Below, piece by piece: positions 1 to 7,254 of a stretch of DNA of 64,000 nucleotides. Each line of letters opens with the position of its first letter. Within the stretch, counting starts at the first letter, position 1. A model generated the notes under the pieces. The model was not told where the DNA came from. It saw only the letters and a program-made list of their open reading frames with translations, and ran no database searches. Position numbers and translations under genes: made by a program. Source of the stretch: Sphaerisporangium sp039871875 (lineage in GTDB: Bacteria; Actinomycetota; Actinomycetes; Streptosporangiales; Streptosporangiaceae); assembly GCF_039871875.1 (NCBI RefSeq), contig NZ_JBDPMD010000025.1, positions 49,192-113,191 of the forward strand, read 5' to 3'.

Positions 1-313
1 CCTCGATGCCGAGCTCGGGCGCGCCGCCCCGCCCCTGGCGGGCGTAGGAGCCGGTGTGCGCGACACCGGCCAGCCTGGCCTGGCATTCCGCGCGGGCGAG
101 GGAGTAGAGCCAGGCGCGTAAGCGGGTGGCGTCATAGAGCCGGTCGGTGTGCGCGACCGCCCCGTACAGCGCTCCAATCGTCGCGGAGAGGGCGTCCTCA
201 CCGGCGATCAGGGACTGGCAGTAGTCGTAGAGATGGTCGCCGTACTCACGGCACAAGCGTTCCAGCGCGGCGGGGTCATCCCTCCTCAGCACGGGACTCA
301 GCTCTCCTGACAT
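1..313 (-). CDS. RNA polymerase sigma factor-like protein, N-terminal part (runs off the window edge)
   Basis: About 104 residues are visible; the rest lies beyond base 1. The protein begins MSGELSPVLRRDD and continues through ALERLCREYGDHLYDYCQ and LRAWLYSLARAECQARL. That pattern resembles sigma-70 region 2: a helix around an acidic-aromatic YGDHLYDYC segment, followed by the RLRAWLYSLARAE helix of actinobacterial ECF-like factors. Two starts fit: ATG at 313, with no clear ribosome site, and GTG at 292, which has GGAGAG nine bases upstream inside the longer version. GTG 292 is therefore the better start on ribosome-site grounds. The gene diverges from the proline-rich membrane protein at 530 across a 216-base AT-rich gap. 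The family call rests on the N-terminus alone, so promoter-recognition region 4 is not seen. Confidence 0.6.
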   Translation of the reverse strand, partial: MSGELSPVLRRDDPAALERLCREYGDHLYDYCQSLIAGEDALSATIGALYGAVAHTDRLYDATRLRAWLYSLARAECQARLAGVAHTGSYARQGRGGAPELGIE

Positions 314-390
314 AGTTGCAAATGATAAATCGGGCGCAGGCAAAGCAGTCAGAAATATACGGGAGGAAGCGCTGTTGTCTCATATCACTT

Positions 391-415
391 TTGTTACATA
401 ACAACCTTCTATACT
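391..415 (+). promoter_or_regulatory. Operator-like palindrome next to a candidate -10 box in the divergent gap
   Basis: TTGTTA-CA-TAACAA at 391-404 has perfect 6-bp arms and is followed at 410-415 by TATACT, a good -10 hexamer. The stretch is unusually AT-rich for this genome. It lies between the sigma-like gene (minus) and the proline-rich membrane protein (plus, start 530), leaving a 5' leader of about 108 bases for the latter. No good -35 is seen, so activator or repressor binding at the palindrome is plausible. This is inference from sequence only. Confidence 0.4.
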
Positions 416-529
416 CTGTTGACTGCCTAGTGGTCTTAACCCCCACATGAATGCACATCAAGCCACAAGTCGCCGTGGTGTGCAGGCAGCAGTTCCGTCA
501 CTCGATCCGCCCACCGGAGACAGAGCATC

Positions 530-1162
530 GTGCGAGACGACAGCGACGAGCCTTCTTCACCGCGACGCCGGCCGCCGTACGCCGGGAATTTCCCCGGCCC
601 TGGCCCTCGGGAGGACCGATGGCGCACGTGGGAGACCACGCCTGACATGGATGACGACGAGGAGGAGACGCCCTGGCAACGGCTCGGCAACAGCCGGAGC
701 GGGCCCATCGTGATCGGCCTGACGCTGTTGCTGGCGGCCGGCACCGGCATCTGGTTCGCCTGGCCGGAGTCCGAGGCGCCGCCCCCGCCCGCGGCGGTGC
801 AGTCCCCGCCGCCGCCGTCCTCGCCGGCCCCCAAGCAGCCGGCCTTCGGCGTGGACTCGCCACCGCCGCCACCCGAGGCACGGCCGTCGCCGACCCGCAC
901 CCGCCGCGCGGGCCAGGACCCGAACCGCCCGAGGACGGTCACCCCGCCACCGCCGCCGGCGGCCAGCTCGGCCCCGCCGCGGTCCGGCCCGCCCACCAGG
1001 ACGCCCAAGCCACGCAGGTCGCCGGACGGCCAGAGCGGGCCGACCGAGCCTCCGCCGCCGCCCTCGTCGTCCAAGCCGACCTCACGGCCGACCACCGCCC
1101 CGCCGGACGACGAGAGCCCGCCGACCGGTCCGTCCCTCCCGCCGCCACCGCCGGGGAGCTGA
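530..1162 (+). CDS. Membrane-anchored protein with a proline-rich exterior domain, unknown function
   Basis: This 210-residue protein starts at GTG 530, nine bases after GGAGA. Residues 1-57 are charged and probably cytoplasmic, with an acidic run DMDDDEEE near 40-47. Residues 58-77 form one membrane helix (GPIVIGLTLLLAAGTGIWFAW). The rest, about 130 residues, is low-complexity Pro/Ser/Thr/Arg with many PPPP runs, which would sit outside the membrane and span or contact the cell wall. No enzymatic motif is visible. It is divergent from a sigma-factor-like gene, which suggests but does not prove a sigma/membrane-partner relation. A strong hairpin follows the stop. Low-complexity composition makes homology assignment unreliable. 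Confidence 0.7.
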   Translation: MRDDSDEPSSPRRRPPYAGNFPGPGPREDRWRTWETTPDMDDDEEETPWQRLGNSRSGPIVIGLTLLLAAGTGIWFAWPESEAPPPPAAVQSPPPPSSPAPKQPAFGVDSPPPPPEARPSPTRTRRAGQDPNRPRTVTPPPPPAASSAPPRSGPPTRTPKPRRSPDGQSGPTEPPPPPSSSKPTSRPTTAPPDDESPPTGPSLPPPPPGS

Positions 1163-1169
1163 GTCCGCA

Positions 1170-1201
1170 CACCCGCCGAGCCTGAGCCGGAACGGCGGGT
1201 G
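1170..1201. terminator. Hairpin after the proline-rich membrane protein
   Basis: CACCCGCCG (1170-1178) pairs perfectly with CGGCGGGTG (1193-1201), giving a 9-bp GC stem around a 14-base loop, eight bases after the stop at 1162. There is no T tract, which is usual for actinomycete terminators. It also lies downstream of the converging anti-sigma gene and may serve both strands. Confidence 0.6.
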
Positions 1202-1271
1202 AATTCTCGCGGTATCGCAATCCGGTATGGATTGTTTACGGGCACCCCTAAATGGGAACTCGCCGCGGCCC

Positions 1272-2048
1272 TTAACGGAGGGAGACGGCTATTTCCAGCG
1301 CCCTTGTCACGTCCGGCACACCTTCCAGGCGATAGCCGGCCAGGTCGAGCTGCCAGATGAGGGTCGGACCGGCCACCCGGGCCAGGTCCTTGGCGCCGAC
1401 GCCGTCACGCGGGAGGTAGGTGATGCCGTGCGGGGCCTGCACCCACCACCCCTGCGACTCCCCCACGGTCACCTGCTGGGGGAAGGGCGGGCCGAGCTCC
1501 TTGCGCCACAACACGTCCATCACGCCGGCGAAGGCGTCCAGCCGGACCCCCGGCCAGAACATCGACACCAGGCGGCCGTCCTCGGCCACCCGCACGTCCT
1601 TGGGGGCGCCGAGCTCGGCCGGCACCCGGAACGGGAACGGGGCCATGTCCCTGGCCTCGTCCAGCGTCACCCGGGTCTCGCCCGGCAGCGCCCGCGGCAC
1701 GCCGGACGGCAGCGGCCCGGGATCGCCGATCTGGAGCTCGATGCCGGCGAACCGCAGCACCCGCTCCACCGCCGCCTGGCCCTGCGGGGTGAGGCCGAGC
1801 AGCACGGCCAGCACCACCGCGACCCCCGTCGCGATCCACCGTTTGCGCGGACGCCACCGGCGCCGGTCCGGCCCGTGCGCCCCGCCGGTCCTCTCGGACG
1901 GGGCGCGCGGTCCGTCAGCTTCGGTCCCGGAGGCGGACTCCAGGCGTGCGCGTACGGCCCGCGCGACGTCGGCCGGCGGAGGTGTGGGGGGGCCGACGTG
2001 TTCGCCGAGCGCACGCAGGGACATCTCCAGGTCGTCATGCGAGCCCAT
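1272..2048 (-). CDS. Membrane-anchored anti-sigma-like partner of the ECF sigma factor
   Basis: This 258-residue protein overlaps the 3' end of the ECF sigma gene by 14 bases, the typical sigma/anti-sigma coupling. ATG 2048 has GGAGG a few bases upstream, inside the sigma gene. The N-terminus (about 1-67) is cytoplasmic and Arg/Pro-rich, and a membrane helix lies at about 71-87 (WIATGVAVVLAVLLGL). The outer part (about 95-258) contains PFPFRVPAELG, GWWVQAPHGITYL and a hydrophobic beta-rich pattern like DUF4367-type extracytoplasmic domains. No zinc-binding HxxxCxxC anti-sigma motif is seen, so the anti-sigma role is inferred from position and topology. The outer domain may sense an envelope signal. 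Confidence 0.6.
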   Translation of the reverse strand: MGSHDDLEMSLRALGEHVGPPTPPPADVARAVRARLESASGTEADGPRAPSERTGGAHGPDRRRWRPRKRWIATGVAVVLAVLLGLTPQGQAAVERVLRFAGIELQIGDPGPLPSGVPRALPGETRVTLDEARDMAPFPFRVPAELGAPKDVRVAEDGRLVSMFWPGVRLDAFAGVMDVLWRKELGPPFPQQVTVGESQGWWVQAPHGITYLPRDGVGAKDLARVAGPTLIWQLDLAGYRLEGVPDVTRALEIAVSLR

Positions 2049-2604
2049 CGCCCACCTCCTCCCGCAGCCGGGCCAGCCCGCGGAAGGTGCGGGACTTGAC
2101 CGAGCCGAGCGGCCAGCCGAGGATCTCGGCGGTCTCCGCCTCGGTCAGCTGTAGGAAGTACCGGCAGACCACCGCTTGGCGTTCCCGTTCCGGCAGAGCG
2201 CGAACCAGGCCGAGCAGCCGGGTGCGGCGGTCGGTGGCGATGGCGACGCCCTCCGGGTCGTCGGGGAACCGCTCGGGCTCGGCCCCGGCCCGCAGCGCGA
2301 GCTCGGTGCGGCGGCCCCGGGCGCGGGTCGCCGTGTGGGTCTCGTTGGCCACGATGCGCAACAGCCACGGCTTGAAGGCGGCGTCCCTGCGGAACCCGGA
2401 CAGGTGCCGGAACGCCTTGACGAAGGCCTCCTGGACGACGTCCTCGGCCTCCTCGCCCGCACCGAGCAGGGCCGCCGTGCGATGGGCGATCGCGCTGTAC
2501 CGCGCGACCAGCACCTCGTACGCGTCCAGATCGCCGGCCAGCGACCTCGTTATGGCCTCGTCGTCGTCCGTCGGGGCTCCTTCAGGGGGGTGTGTGCGCG
2601 TCAA
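2035..2604 (-). CDS. ECF-type RNA polymerase sigma factor
   Basis: At 189 residues this is a normal ECF length. Region 2 spans about residues 23-92, with LVARYSAIAHRTAALLG, the EDVVQEAFVKAF core-binding helix and FKPWLLRIVANETHTATR. Region 4 spans about 125-182, with RALPERERQAVVCRYFL and the helix-turn-helix LTEAETAEILGWPLGSVKSR. It directs RNA polymerase to a specific promoter set and is presumably held inactive by the membrane protein encoded downstream, with which it overlaps. It is divergent from the methyltransferase at 2790, and the 2605-2762 gap must hold promoters for both directions. The exact ECF subgroup cannot be assigned by eye. Confidence 0.93.
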   Translation of the reverse strand: MTRTHPPEGAPTDDDEAITRSLAGDLDAYEVLVARYSAIAHRTAALLGAGEEAEDVVQEAFVKAFRHLSGFRRDAAFKPWLLRIVANETHTATRARGRRTELALRAGAEPERFPDDPEGVAIATDRRTRLLGLVRALPERERQAVVCRYFLQLTEAETAEILGWPLGSVKSRTFRGLARLREEVGDGLA

Positions 2605-2789
2605 AAGGTAGTTACTGCCACGCCATTCCGCAAAGGGGTGCCCGCGCCGGGGAGAGCAGGCGTTTACCGCCTGGTTGTCCGGGAAGCGGAGCGTGACGTG
2701 GAACAGGGCGGCTAGACTCGGGGCCCATCCGTGACCGTGGCTCCCGCTCGGGGCCGCGGTTTTTGAGTGAGCGAAACTGGGCGGAACGC

Positions 2790-3521
2790 ATGTCTGGGTA
2801 TGACCGCGTGGTGCAACCTGCGGCCGGGGACGAAGCCCTGGAGAACCACCTCGGGGGTGACGAGGCCCGCAATTACCGGCAGTACGAATTCGACATGGTC
2901 GCCCCCCACGTCGGCAGGTCCATGCTGGAGATCGGTTCCGGCCTCGGCCACTTCGCCGAGCAGTTCCTGCCCCGCCTGGACCGGCTCGTGGTCAGCGACT
3001 TCGACCCCTACTGCGTCGAGCAGCTCAGCAAGCGCTTCGACGGGCGCGAGGACATCGGCGTGCTGCAGTTCGGGCTGCCCGCCGAGATCCCGCTGGCCGA
3101 GCCGGTCGACACCGTCGTGATGATGAACGTCCTCGAGCACATCGAGGAGGACGTCGAGGCGCTGCGCTCGCTCGCCAAGGTCACCGTGCCCGGGGGGCGC
3201 ATCGTCATCTGGGTGCCCGGCTACATGCAGCTCTACGGCGACTTCGACCGCAAGGTGGGCCACGTCACCCGCTACACCCCCGCCACGCTCGGCCGCACGG
3301 TCGCCTCGGCCGGGCTGAAGGCCGAGGTCCTCAAGCCGATCAACTTCCTCGGCGGCATCGCGTGGTGGCTGGCCGTGCGGCGCGGCGGGGTGGGCTACCC
3401 CGACCCCCGGCTGGTGAAGATCTACGACCGCACCGTCGTGCCCGCCACCCGCCTGATCGAACGGTTCATCCGCCCGCCGTTCGGCCAGACGGTGTTCTGC
3501 GTCGCCCGCGTCCCCGGCTGA
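2790..3521 (+). CDS. Class I SAM-dependent methyltransferase
   Basis: The protein has 243 residues from ATG 2790; an in-frame TTG at 2763 would add nine residues. Motif I, MLEIGSGLGHF, is the glycine-rich SAM-binding loop. It is followed by LVVSDFDPYCVEQL (acidic ribose-binding residue) and MMNVLEHIEEDVEAL (motif IV of the Methyltransf_11/23 type). The C-terminal half, with YMQLYGDFDRKVGHVTRYT and a hydrophobic LGGIAWWLAVRRGG, resembles bacterial methyltransferases found beside glycosyltransferase or lipid genes. The substrate is unknown. It stands alone, divergent from the ECF sigma gene. The start is uncertain because neither candidate has a strong ribosome site. Confidence 0.88.
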   Translation: MSGYDRVVQPAAGDEALENHLGGDEARNYRQYEFDMVAPHVGRSMLEIGSGLGHFAEQFLPRLDRLVVSDFDPYCVEQLSKRFDGREDIGVLQFGLPAEIPLAEPVDTVVMMNVLEHIEEDVEALRSLAKVTVPGGRIVIWVPGYMQLYGDFDRKVGHVTRYTPATLGRTVASAGLKAEVLKPINFLGGIAWWLAVRRGGVGYPDPRLVKIYDRTVVPATRLIERFIRPPFGQTVFCVARVPG

Positions 3522-3729
3522 GACGTTCCCCCGGACACCTCCCGGCCTGTCCCCCCGCCCGGCCGCGGCGGGCGGCTGGGAAAGTCCGCCGCCGGACTTC
3601 CGGTGGACGTCTCCGCGCCGGATCCACCGCCTCCGGACGCGAAATCCGTTGAAAGATTCATCGCCCGGCTCGCTGTTCCCCGGGTTGTCCCAGGCTTTCC
3701 CCGGCCTTCTCCCAGCCGGTGGCGGTGGC

Positions 3730-4266
3730 ATGGGCCACATGAGAAATCTGTCCAAGGCACTGACGGCCGGTGCTTTCGCCGGCACTCTCACCGTGGGCCT
3801 GCTCGGCGGCGCCGCGCTGGCGAACCGGGACGGCGGCGCCGGGGTGCCGTACGAGCTCACGGCCGCCGATCCGGTCGCCGCCGAGGCGGCCTCCCTGGCG
3901 GGTTCCTCCCCCGCCTTCCTCACCGCCGGGGACCGCGACCCGGCCGACCGGCCCCGGCTGCGCCTCGGGGCGCGCAGGGCGCTCATCGGGGTGCACGGCG
4001 AGACGACCGTGCGGGCGCGCGGCGGCGGCTTCGACACCTTCGCCTGGCAGCGCGGCGCGGTGACGTCGGCGTCCGGCACCGCCCTCACCGTGAGGAGCGC
4101 TGACGGCGTGAGCTGGACCTGGACGGTCACCGGCGACAGTAAAGTCCGTAAGAATGGCGACAAGTCCACTCCGTCGGCGCTGAAGGCGGGCGACGACGTC
4201 TTCGTCCTCGGCCGCCCGTCCGGTGACACCCGGACCGCGCTCGGAGTGGTGGTGCCCAAGCGCTAG
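3730..4266 (+). CDS. Secreted small protein with a DUF5666-like beta domain
   Basis: The protein has 178 residues from ATG 3730; ATG 3739 is also possible. The N-terminus MGHMRNLSKALTAGAFAGTL is the start of a signal peptide ending near AALA-N. The mature part is beta-rich: GVHGETTVRARGGGFDTF, then SWTWTVTGDSKVRKNGDKS and LKAGDDVFVLGRPSGDTRTA. This alternates like the OB-like DUF5666 domain seen in secreted actinobacterial proteins. The two-component system begins only 17 bases after its stop, so it probably shares their transcript and may be the sensed or regulated envelope component. No catalytic motif is seen. Confidence 0.7.
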   Translation: MGHMRNLSKALTAGAFAGTLTVGLLGGAALANRDGGAGVPYELTAADPVAAEAASLAGSSPAFLTAGDRDPADRPRLRLGARRALIGVHGETTVRARGGGFDTFAWQRGAVTSASGTALTVRSADGVSWTWTVTGDSKVRKNGDKSTPSALKAGDDVFVLGRPSGDTRTALGVVVPKR

Positions 4267-4283
4267 GAGTGAGCGGCGGACCC

Positions 4284-4994
4284 ATGAGCGAGCAGACGAA
4301 CCGACCCCGGGTCCTCGTCGTGGACGACGAGCGCAACATCCGCGACCTCGTGGGCATGGCGCTGCGCTTCCACGGGTTCGAGGTGATCAGCGCGGCCCGG
4401 GGGTACGAGGCGCTGGAACTGGCCGGCTCGTCGTCGCCCGACCTGCTGGTGCTGGACGTCATGCTGCCCGACCTGGACGGGTTCGAGCTGTGCCGGCGCC
4501 TGCGGGCCCGGGGCGACGACGTGCCGGTCATCTTCCTCACCGCGCGCGACACCGTCGCCGACACCGTGCACGGCCTCACGCTCGGCGGTGACGACTACGT
4601 CACCAAACCCTTCTCGGTGGAGGCACTGGTCGCCCGTGCCCGCGCGGTGCTGCGGCGCGGCGTGCGGGGCGGCTCCGGGGCCGAGGCGCCCGCCGAGCGG
4701 GCCGTGTTGTCGGTGGGCGGGCTGGAGCTGGACGAGGCCCGCTGGGAGGTCCGCCGCGACGGCACGCCGGTGGACCTCTCGCCCACCGAGTTCCGCCTCC
4801 TGGCCTTCCTGATGCGCCACCCCGGGCAGGTGCTCACCAAGGCGCAGCTCCTGGAGCACGTCTGGGGGTTCGGCACGCAGTCCCAGGTCGTCGAGACGTA
4901 CATCTCGTACCTTCGCCGCAAACTCGACCCGCTCGGGCCACCGCTGATCCACACCCAGCGCGGCGTCGGCTACGCCCTGCGTCCCTCGTCATGA
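4284..4994 (+). CDS. OmpR/PhoB-family response regulator
   Basis: The protein has 236 residues from ATG 4284; an in-frame GTG at 4269 would add five. The receiver domain (about 8-120) has the acidic pair VVDDE, the phospho-acceptor Asp58 in VLDVMLPDLDG, the Thr of FLTARD and the Lys of DDYVTKPF. The C-terminal winged helix (about 140-235) has LSPTEFRLLAFLMRHPGQVLTKAQLLEHVWG and TYISYLRRKLDP. This is the MprA/TrcR type that pairs with HAMP histidine kinases, and its stop overlaps the kinase start by 4 bases (ATGA). Its targets probably include the upstream secreted protein gene, which is inference. Confidence 0.95.
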   Translation: MSEQTNRPRVLVVDDERNIRDLVGMALRFHGFEVISAARGYEALELAGSSSPDLLVLDVMLPDLDGFELCRRLRARGDDVPVIFLTARDTVADTVHGLTLGGDDYVTKPFSVEALVARARAVLRRGVRGGSGAEAPAERAVLSVGGLELDEARWEVRRDGTPVDLSPTEFRLLAFLMRHPGQVLTKAQLLEHVWGFGTQSQVVETYISYLRRKLDPLGPPLIHTQRGVGYALRPSS

Positions 4995-6334
4995 CCCTCA
5001 GCGGGCGGTTGCTCACGGGCCTGCTGTCCGTGACCGCGGCCGGGCTGGCGGTGTTGTCCGTGGTGAGCGTGCTGGTGCTGCGGGGACACATGCTGGACCG
5101 CACCGACGCGTCGCTGACCGCGGCGGCGCACGGGTCCGCGACGCGGCTGGTACGGGCGTCCGGCATCGCGCTGGTGAACGCCAGCCCGTCGTACGCGGTG
5201 GCCCTGCTCAACCTCACCACCGGCCGGGGGCGCCTGCTGGCCGGAGACGACACCGAAGCCGGGCACATGCCCGAGATGCTGGAACGGCTCGGCGGACGCG
5301 TCCTGGAGCCGCTCGCGGACAGCGGGCGGCCGTTCGCCCTCAGCGGGCGGCTGCGCGCGGCAGCGGCGCGCATGGACGTCGGGGACCGCATCGTCGTGGT
5401 GGCGGTGCCGCTGGACGAGGTGCGGGACGCGGTGAAGCGGCTCATCCTCGCCGAACTGGTCACCGGGGTCGTGCTGATCGTGCTGCTGCTCCTGCTCGGC
5501 CGGTTCCTCATCGCCAAGGGCCTCGCGCCGCTGCACCGGATGGCGAGCACGGCGCAGCGGGTGGCCGAAGGGGGCGACCTGTCCGAACGCATGCCCGAGG
5601 GCCGCTCCGAGGCGGGGCGGCTCGGGGCGGCCATCAACGTCATGCTGACCCGCATCCAGTACGCCTTCGCCGCGCGCTGGGCCTCGGAGGAACGGGTGCG
5701 CCGCTTCGCCGCCGACGCCTCCCACGAGCTGCGCAACCCTCTCACCACGATCCACGGGTACGCCGAGCTGTACCGCCAGGGTGCCATCCCGCCCGAGGAG
5801 ACCCCGCAGGTCATGCGGCGCATCGAGGACGAAGCCGCCCGCATGACCCGCCTGGTCTCCGAACTCCTGGAACTGGCCCGCCTCGACAAGGGCGCCCCCC
5901 TCGCCATGGCCCCCGTCGACCTCACCACCCTGGCCGCCGAGGTCGTCGACGACTTCACCGCCCTCAACCCCGCCCACCCCGTGACCCTCGACGCCCCCGC
6001 CGAACTCATCGCCGTCGTGGACGAGGCCCGCATCCGCCAGGTCCTCGTCAACCTCCTGGCCAACGTCCGCGCCCACACCCCACCCGGCACCACCACCACC
6101 GTCCGCGTGACTCCCCCCGCCACCCTGGAAGTCACCGACACCGGCCCAGGCATGCCCCCCGAAATAGCCGCCCTGGCGTTCGACCGCTTCCACCACCACG
6201 CCGAAAGCGACGGCACCGGCCTAGGCCTCTCCATAGTCCAAGCCATAGCCATAGCCCACGGCGGCCAAGCCACCCTCCGCTCCCTCCCAACCCAGGGCAC
6301 CACAATCCAAGTAACCCTCCCCACCCACCTCTGA
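4991..6334 (+). CDS. Membrane sensor histidine kinase (HAMP-HisKA-HATPase)
   Basis: This 447-residue kinase is translationally coupled to the response regulator. The first membrane helix is at about 8-30. An extracytoplasmic sensor region follows to about 150, then a second helix near 151-171 (TGVVLIVLLLLLGRFL). A HAMP linker with LAPLHRMASTAQRVAEGGDL precedes the H box ASHELRNPLTTI, where His245 is the phosphorylation site. The ATPase domain has the N box VLVNLLANVRAHTP, G1 DTGPGMP and G2 GLGLSIVQAI. The last 40 or so codons use ATA four times and CTA once, rare in this genome, just before the repeat locus. Sensed signal unknown. Confidence 0.95.
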   Translation: MTLSGRLLTGLLSVTAAGLAVLSVVSVLVLRGHMLDRTDASLTAAAHGSATRLVRASGIALVNASPSYAVALLNLTTGRGRLLAGDDTEAGHMPEMLERLGGRVLEPLADSGRPFALSGRLRAAAARMDVGDRIVVVAVPLDEVRDAVKRLILAELVTGVVLIVLLLLLGRFLIAKGLAPLHRMASTAQRVAEGGDLSERMPEGRSEAGRLGAAINVMLTRIQYAFAARWASEERVRRFAADASHELRNPLTTIHGYAELYRQGAIPPEETPQVMRRIEDEAARMTRLVSELLELARLDKGAPLAMAPVDLTTLAAEVVDDFTALNPAHPVTLDAPAELIAVVDEARIRQVLVNLLANVRAHTPPGTTTTVRVTPPATLEVTDTGPGMPPEIAALAFDRFHHHAESDGTGLGLSIVQAIAIAHGGQATLRSLPTQGTTIQVTLPTHL

Positions 6335-6368
6335 CCCCCACCAGAGGCACACGAGGCGACGGGGACCG

Positions 6369-6398
6369 CGGCACGAAACAGGGCGGCACGAAACAGGG
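6369..6398. repeat. 15-bp tandem repeat, two copies
   Basis: CGGCACGAAACAGGG occurs twice head to tail (6369-6383 and 6384-6398), 34 bases after the kinase stop. It opens the 920-base non-coding stretch 6335-7254. Confidence 0.85.
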
Positions 6399-6465
6399 GC
6401 CAGCAGACAGGGCAGTACGGCCAGGGGACGGGACAGGGTCGGCGGACAAGGTCGGGACCGGACCA

Positions 6466-6580
6466 GGTGGGACGGGACCAGGTGGGACGGGACCAGGTGG
6501 GACGGGACCAGGTGGGACGGGACCAGGTGGGACGGGACCAGGTGGGACGGGACCAGGTGGGACGGGACCAGGTGGGACGG
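6466..6580. repeat. 15-bp perfect tandem array, 7.7 copies
   Basis: The unit GGTGGGACGGGACCA is repeated seven full times (6466-6570) and a 10-base partial copy follows to 6580, with no mismatches. The period is a multiple of three and has no stop in any frame, so it creates long spurious open frames on both strands. I see no ribosome site or start supporting translation. Perfect identity suggests recent slippage expansion. Confidence 0.95.
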
Positions 6581-6682
6581 AGGTGAGCGAGGCGGGCCAG
6601 GACGGGGATGAGCGAAGCGGCGCGCCGCCTCAGCCACCCCGTCCCCCCTCTGCCCCGCCCCGTCCCGCCTCGCTTCTGCCCG

Positions 6683-6712
6683 CGGGGTGAGCCGGCGCGG
6701 GGTGAGCCGGCG
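6683..6712. repeat. 15-bp tandem repeat, two copies
   Basis: CGGGGTGAGCCGGCG is present twice head to tail (6683-6697, 6698-6712). It lies immediately before the 16-bp array. Confidence 0.85.
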
Positions 6713-6714
6713 CG

Positions 6715-6792
6715 GGGACGTGACGGGCCGGGGACGTGACGGGCCGGGGACGTGACGGGCCGGGGACGTGACGGGCCGGGGACGTGACGGGG
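6715..6792. repeat. 16-bp tandem array, 4.8 copies
   Basis: The unit GGGACGTGACGGGCCG is repeated four times without mismatch (6715-6778), followed by a 12-base partial copy. The unit is not a multiple of three, so this array would shift any reading frame running through it, which argues that the locus is not coding. Confidence 0.95.
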
Positions 6793-6815
6793 CGCCATCC
6801 TGAGCATCAAGCTCT

Positions 6816-7048
6816 CCGGCGCCGACACGGTGCGAACCACCTACGGCGAACCCGGCGCCACCATACGGCGAGCCACCCACCCCCATCCCCCACAAACCCC
6901 TCCCCACCGGCGCCGACACGGCGCGAACCACCTACGGCGAACCCGGCGCCACCGTACGGCGGGTCATCCGCCCCCGTCTCCTACGGCCCCCCACCGGCGC
7001 CGACGCGGTGCGAACCACCTACGGCGAATTCGGCGCCGCCGTGCGGTG
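6816..7048. repeat. Three spaced copies of a 55-bp direct repeat
   Basis: Copies lie at 6816-6870, 6907-6961 and 6994-7048, with start-to-start distances of 91 and 87 bases. Each begins CCGGCGCCGAC, contains CGAACCACCTACGGCGAA and has a second GGCGCC before its end, so GGCGCC occurs twice per copy. Copies 1 and 2 are nearly identical, while copy 3 has drifted most in its last third. CGCCG/CGG near the left end and CCG/CGGCG at the right end are roughly complementary, so each copy could fold. Spacings that are not multiples of three put copies in different frames, so they are not protein repeats. The last copy ends 17 bases before a good -35 box. Confidence 0.85.
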
Positions 7049-7065
7049 AGGCGCCGGAAAATCGG

Positions 7066-7094
7066 TTGCCGCTGCGGAAGGGGGACCGTAGCGT
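7066..7094 (+). promoter_or_regulatory. Candidate vegetative promoter for the leader and proline-rich gene
   Basis: TTGCCG (7066-7071), a 17-base spacer and TAGCGT (7089-7094) fit a housekeeping actinomycete promoter. The expected transcription start falls at about 7101-7102, exactly at the ATG of a six-codon open frame. The promoter lies just downstream of the third 55-bp repeat. Confidence 0.5.
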
Positions 7095-7101
7095 CGTGGA
7101 C

Positions 7102-7122
7102 ATGCGGATTTTCCCTTACTGA
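7102..7122 (+). CDS. Possible leaderless hexapeptide leader ORF (MRIFPY)
   Basis: The ATG at 7102 lies seven bases after the -10 box, so the transcript could begin at the start codon itself, as in leaderless actinomycete mRNAs. It encodes M-R-I-F-P-Y and stops with TGA at 7120-7122. A perfect hairpin begins seven bases after the stop. The order leader peptide, hairpin, then a gene with a strong ribosome site is what attenuation leaders look like. A chance six-codon frame cannot be excluded; the support is the promoter spacing. Confidence 0.3.
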   Translation: MRIFPY

Positions 7123-7129
7123 GAGCGCT

Positions 7130-7150
7130 GATCGGCCGGCCAGGCCGATC
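7130..7150 (+). promoter_or_regulatory. Perfect hairpin in the 5' leader of the proline-rich gene
   Basis: GATCGGCC (7130-7137) and GGCCGATC (7143-7150) form a perfect 8-bp stem with a five-base loop GGCCA. It lies between the hexapeptide frame and the start at 7255. It lacks a T tract, so it could be a pause/attenuation hairpin, an RNA-processing site or a DNA operator. Confidence 0.45.
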
Positions 7151-7254
7151 CAAGGCTCGCTTCGGCTTTCTGACCCGTCCGAACCAGACGCGGTGGCTGA
7201 GGCTCCCGACCGGCATGTTTCCTGCCGCGTCGTGATCCGTAAGGAGATTCATAT

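Noticed and set aside
276..461. 61-residue minus-strand open frame starting MMCIHVGVK
   Set aside because: It overlaps the sigma-like gene in another frame, has no ribosome site and crosses the AT-rich divergent promoter region.
2712..4259. 515-residue minus-strand open frame
   Set aside because: It lies antisense to the methyltransferase and the secreted protein. It has no recognisable motif and its residues follow third-position GC of the real genes.
6221..6931. Minus-strand open frame encoding VPSHL pentapeptide repeats
   Set aside because: The 15-bp array has no stop in any frame. There is no ribosome site, the adjacent 16-bp array shifts frame, and the frame runs antisense into the histidine kinase.
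6466..7048. CRISPR array
   Set aside because: The tandem arrays have no spacers, the 55-bp copies are only three with spacers of 36 and 32 bases, and no cas gene is present.
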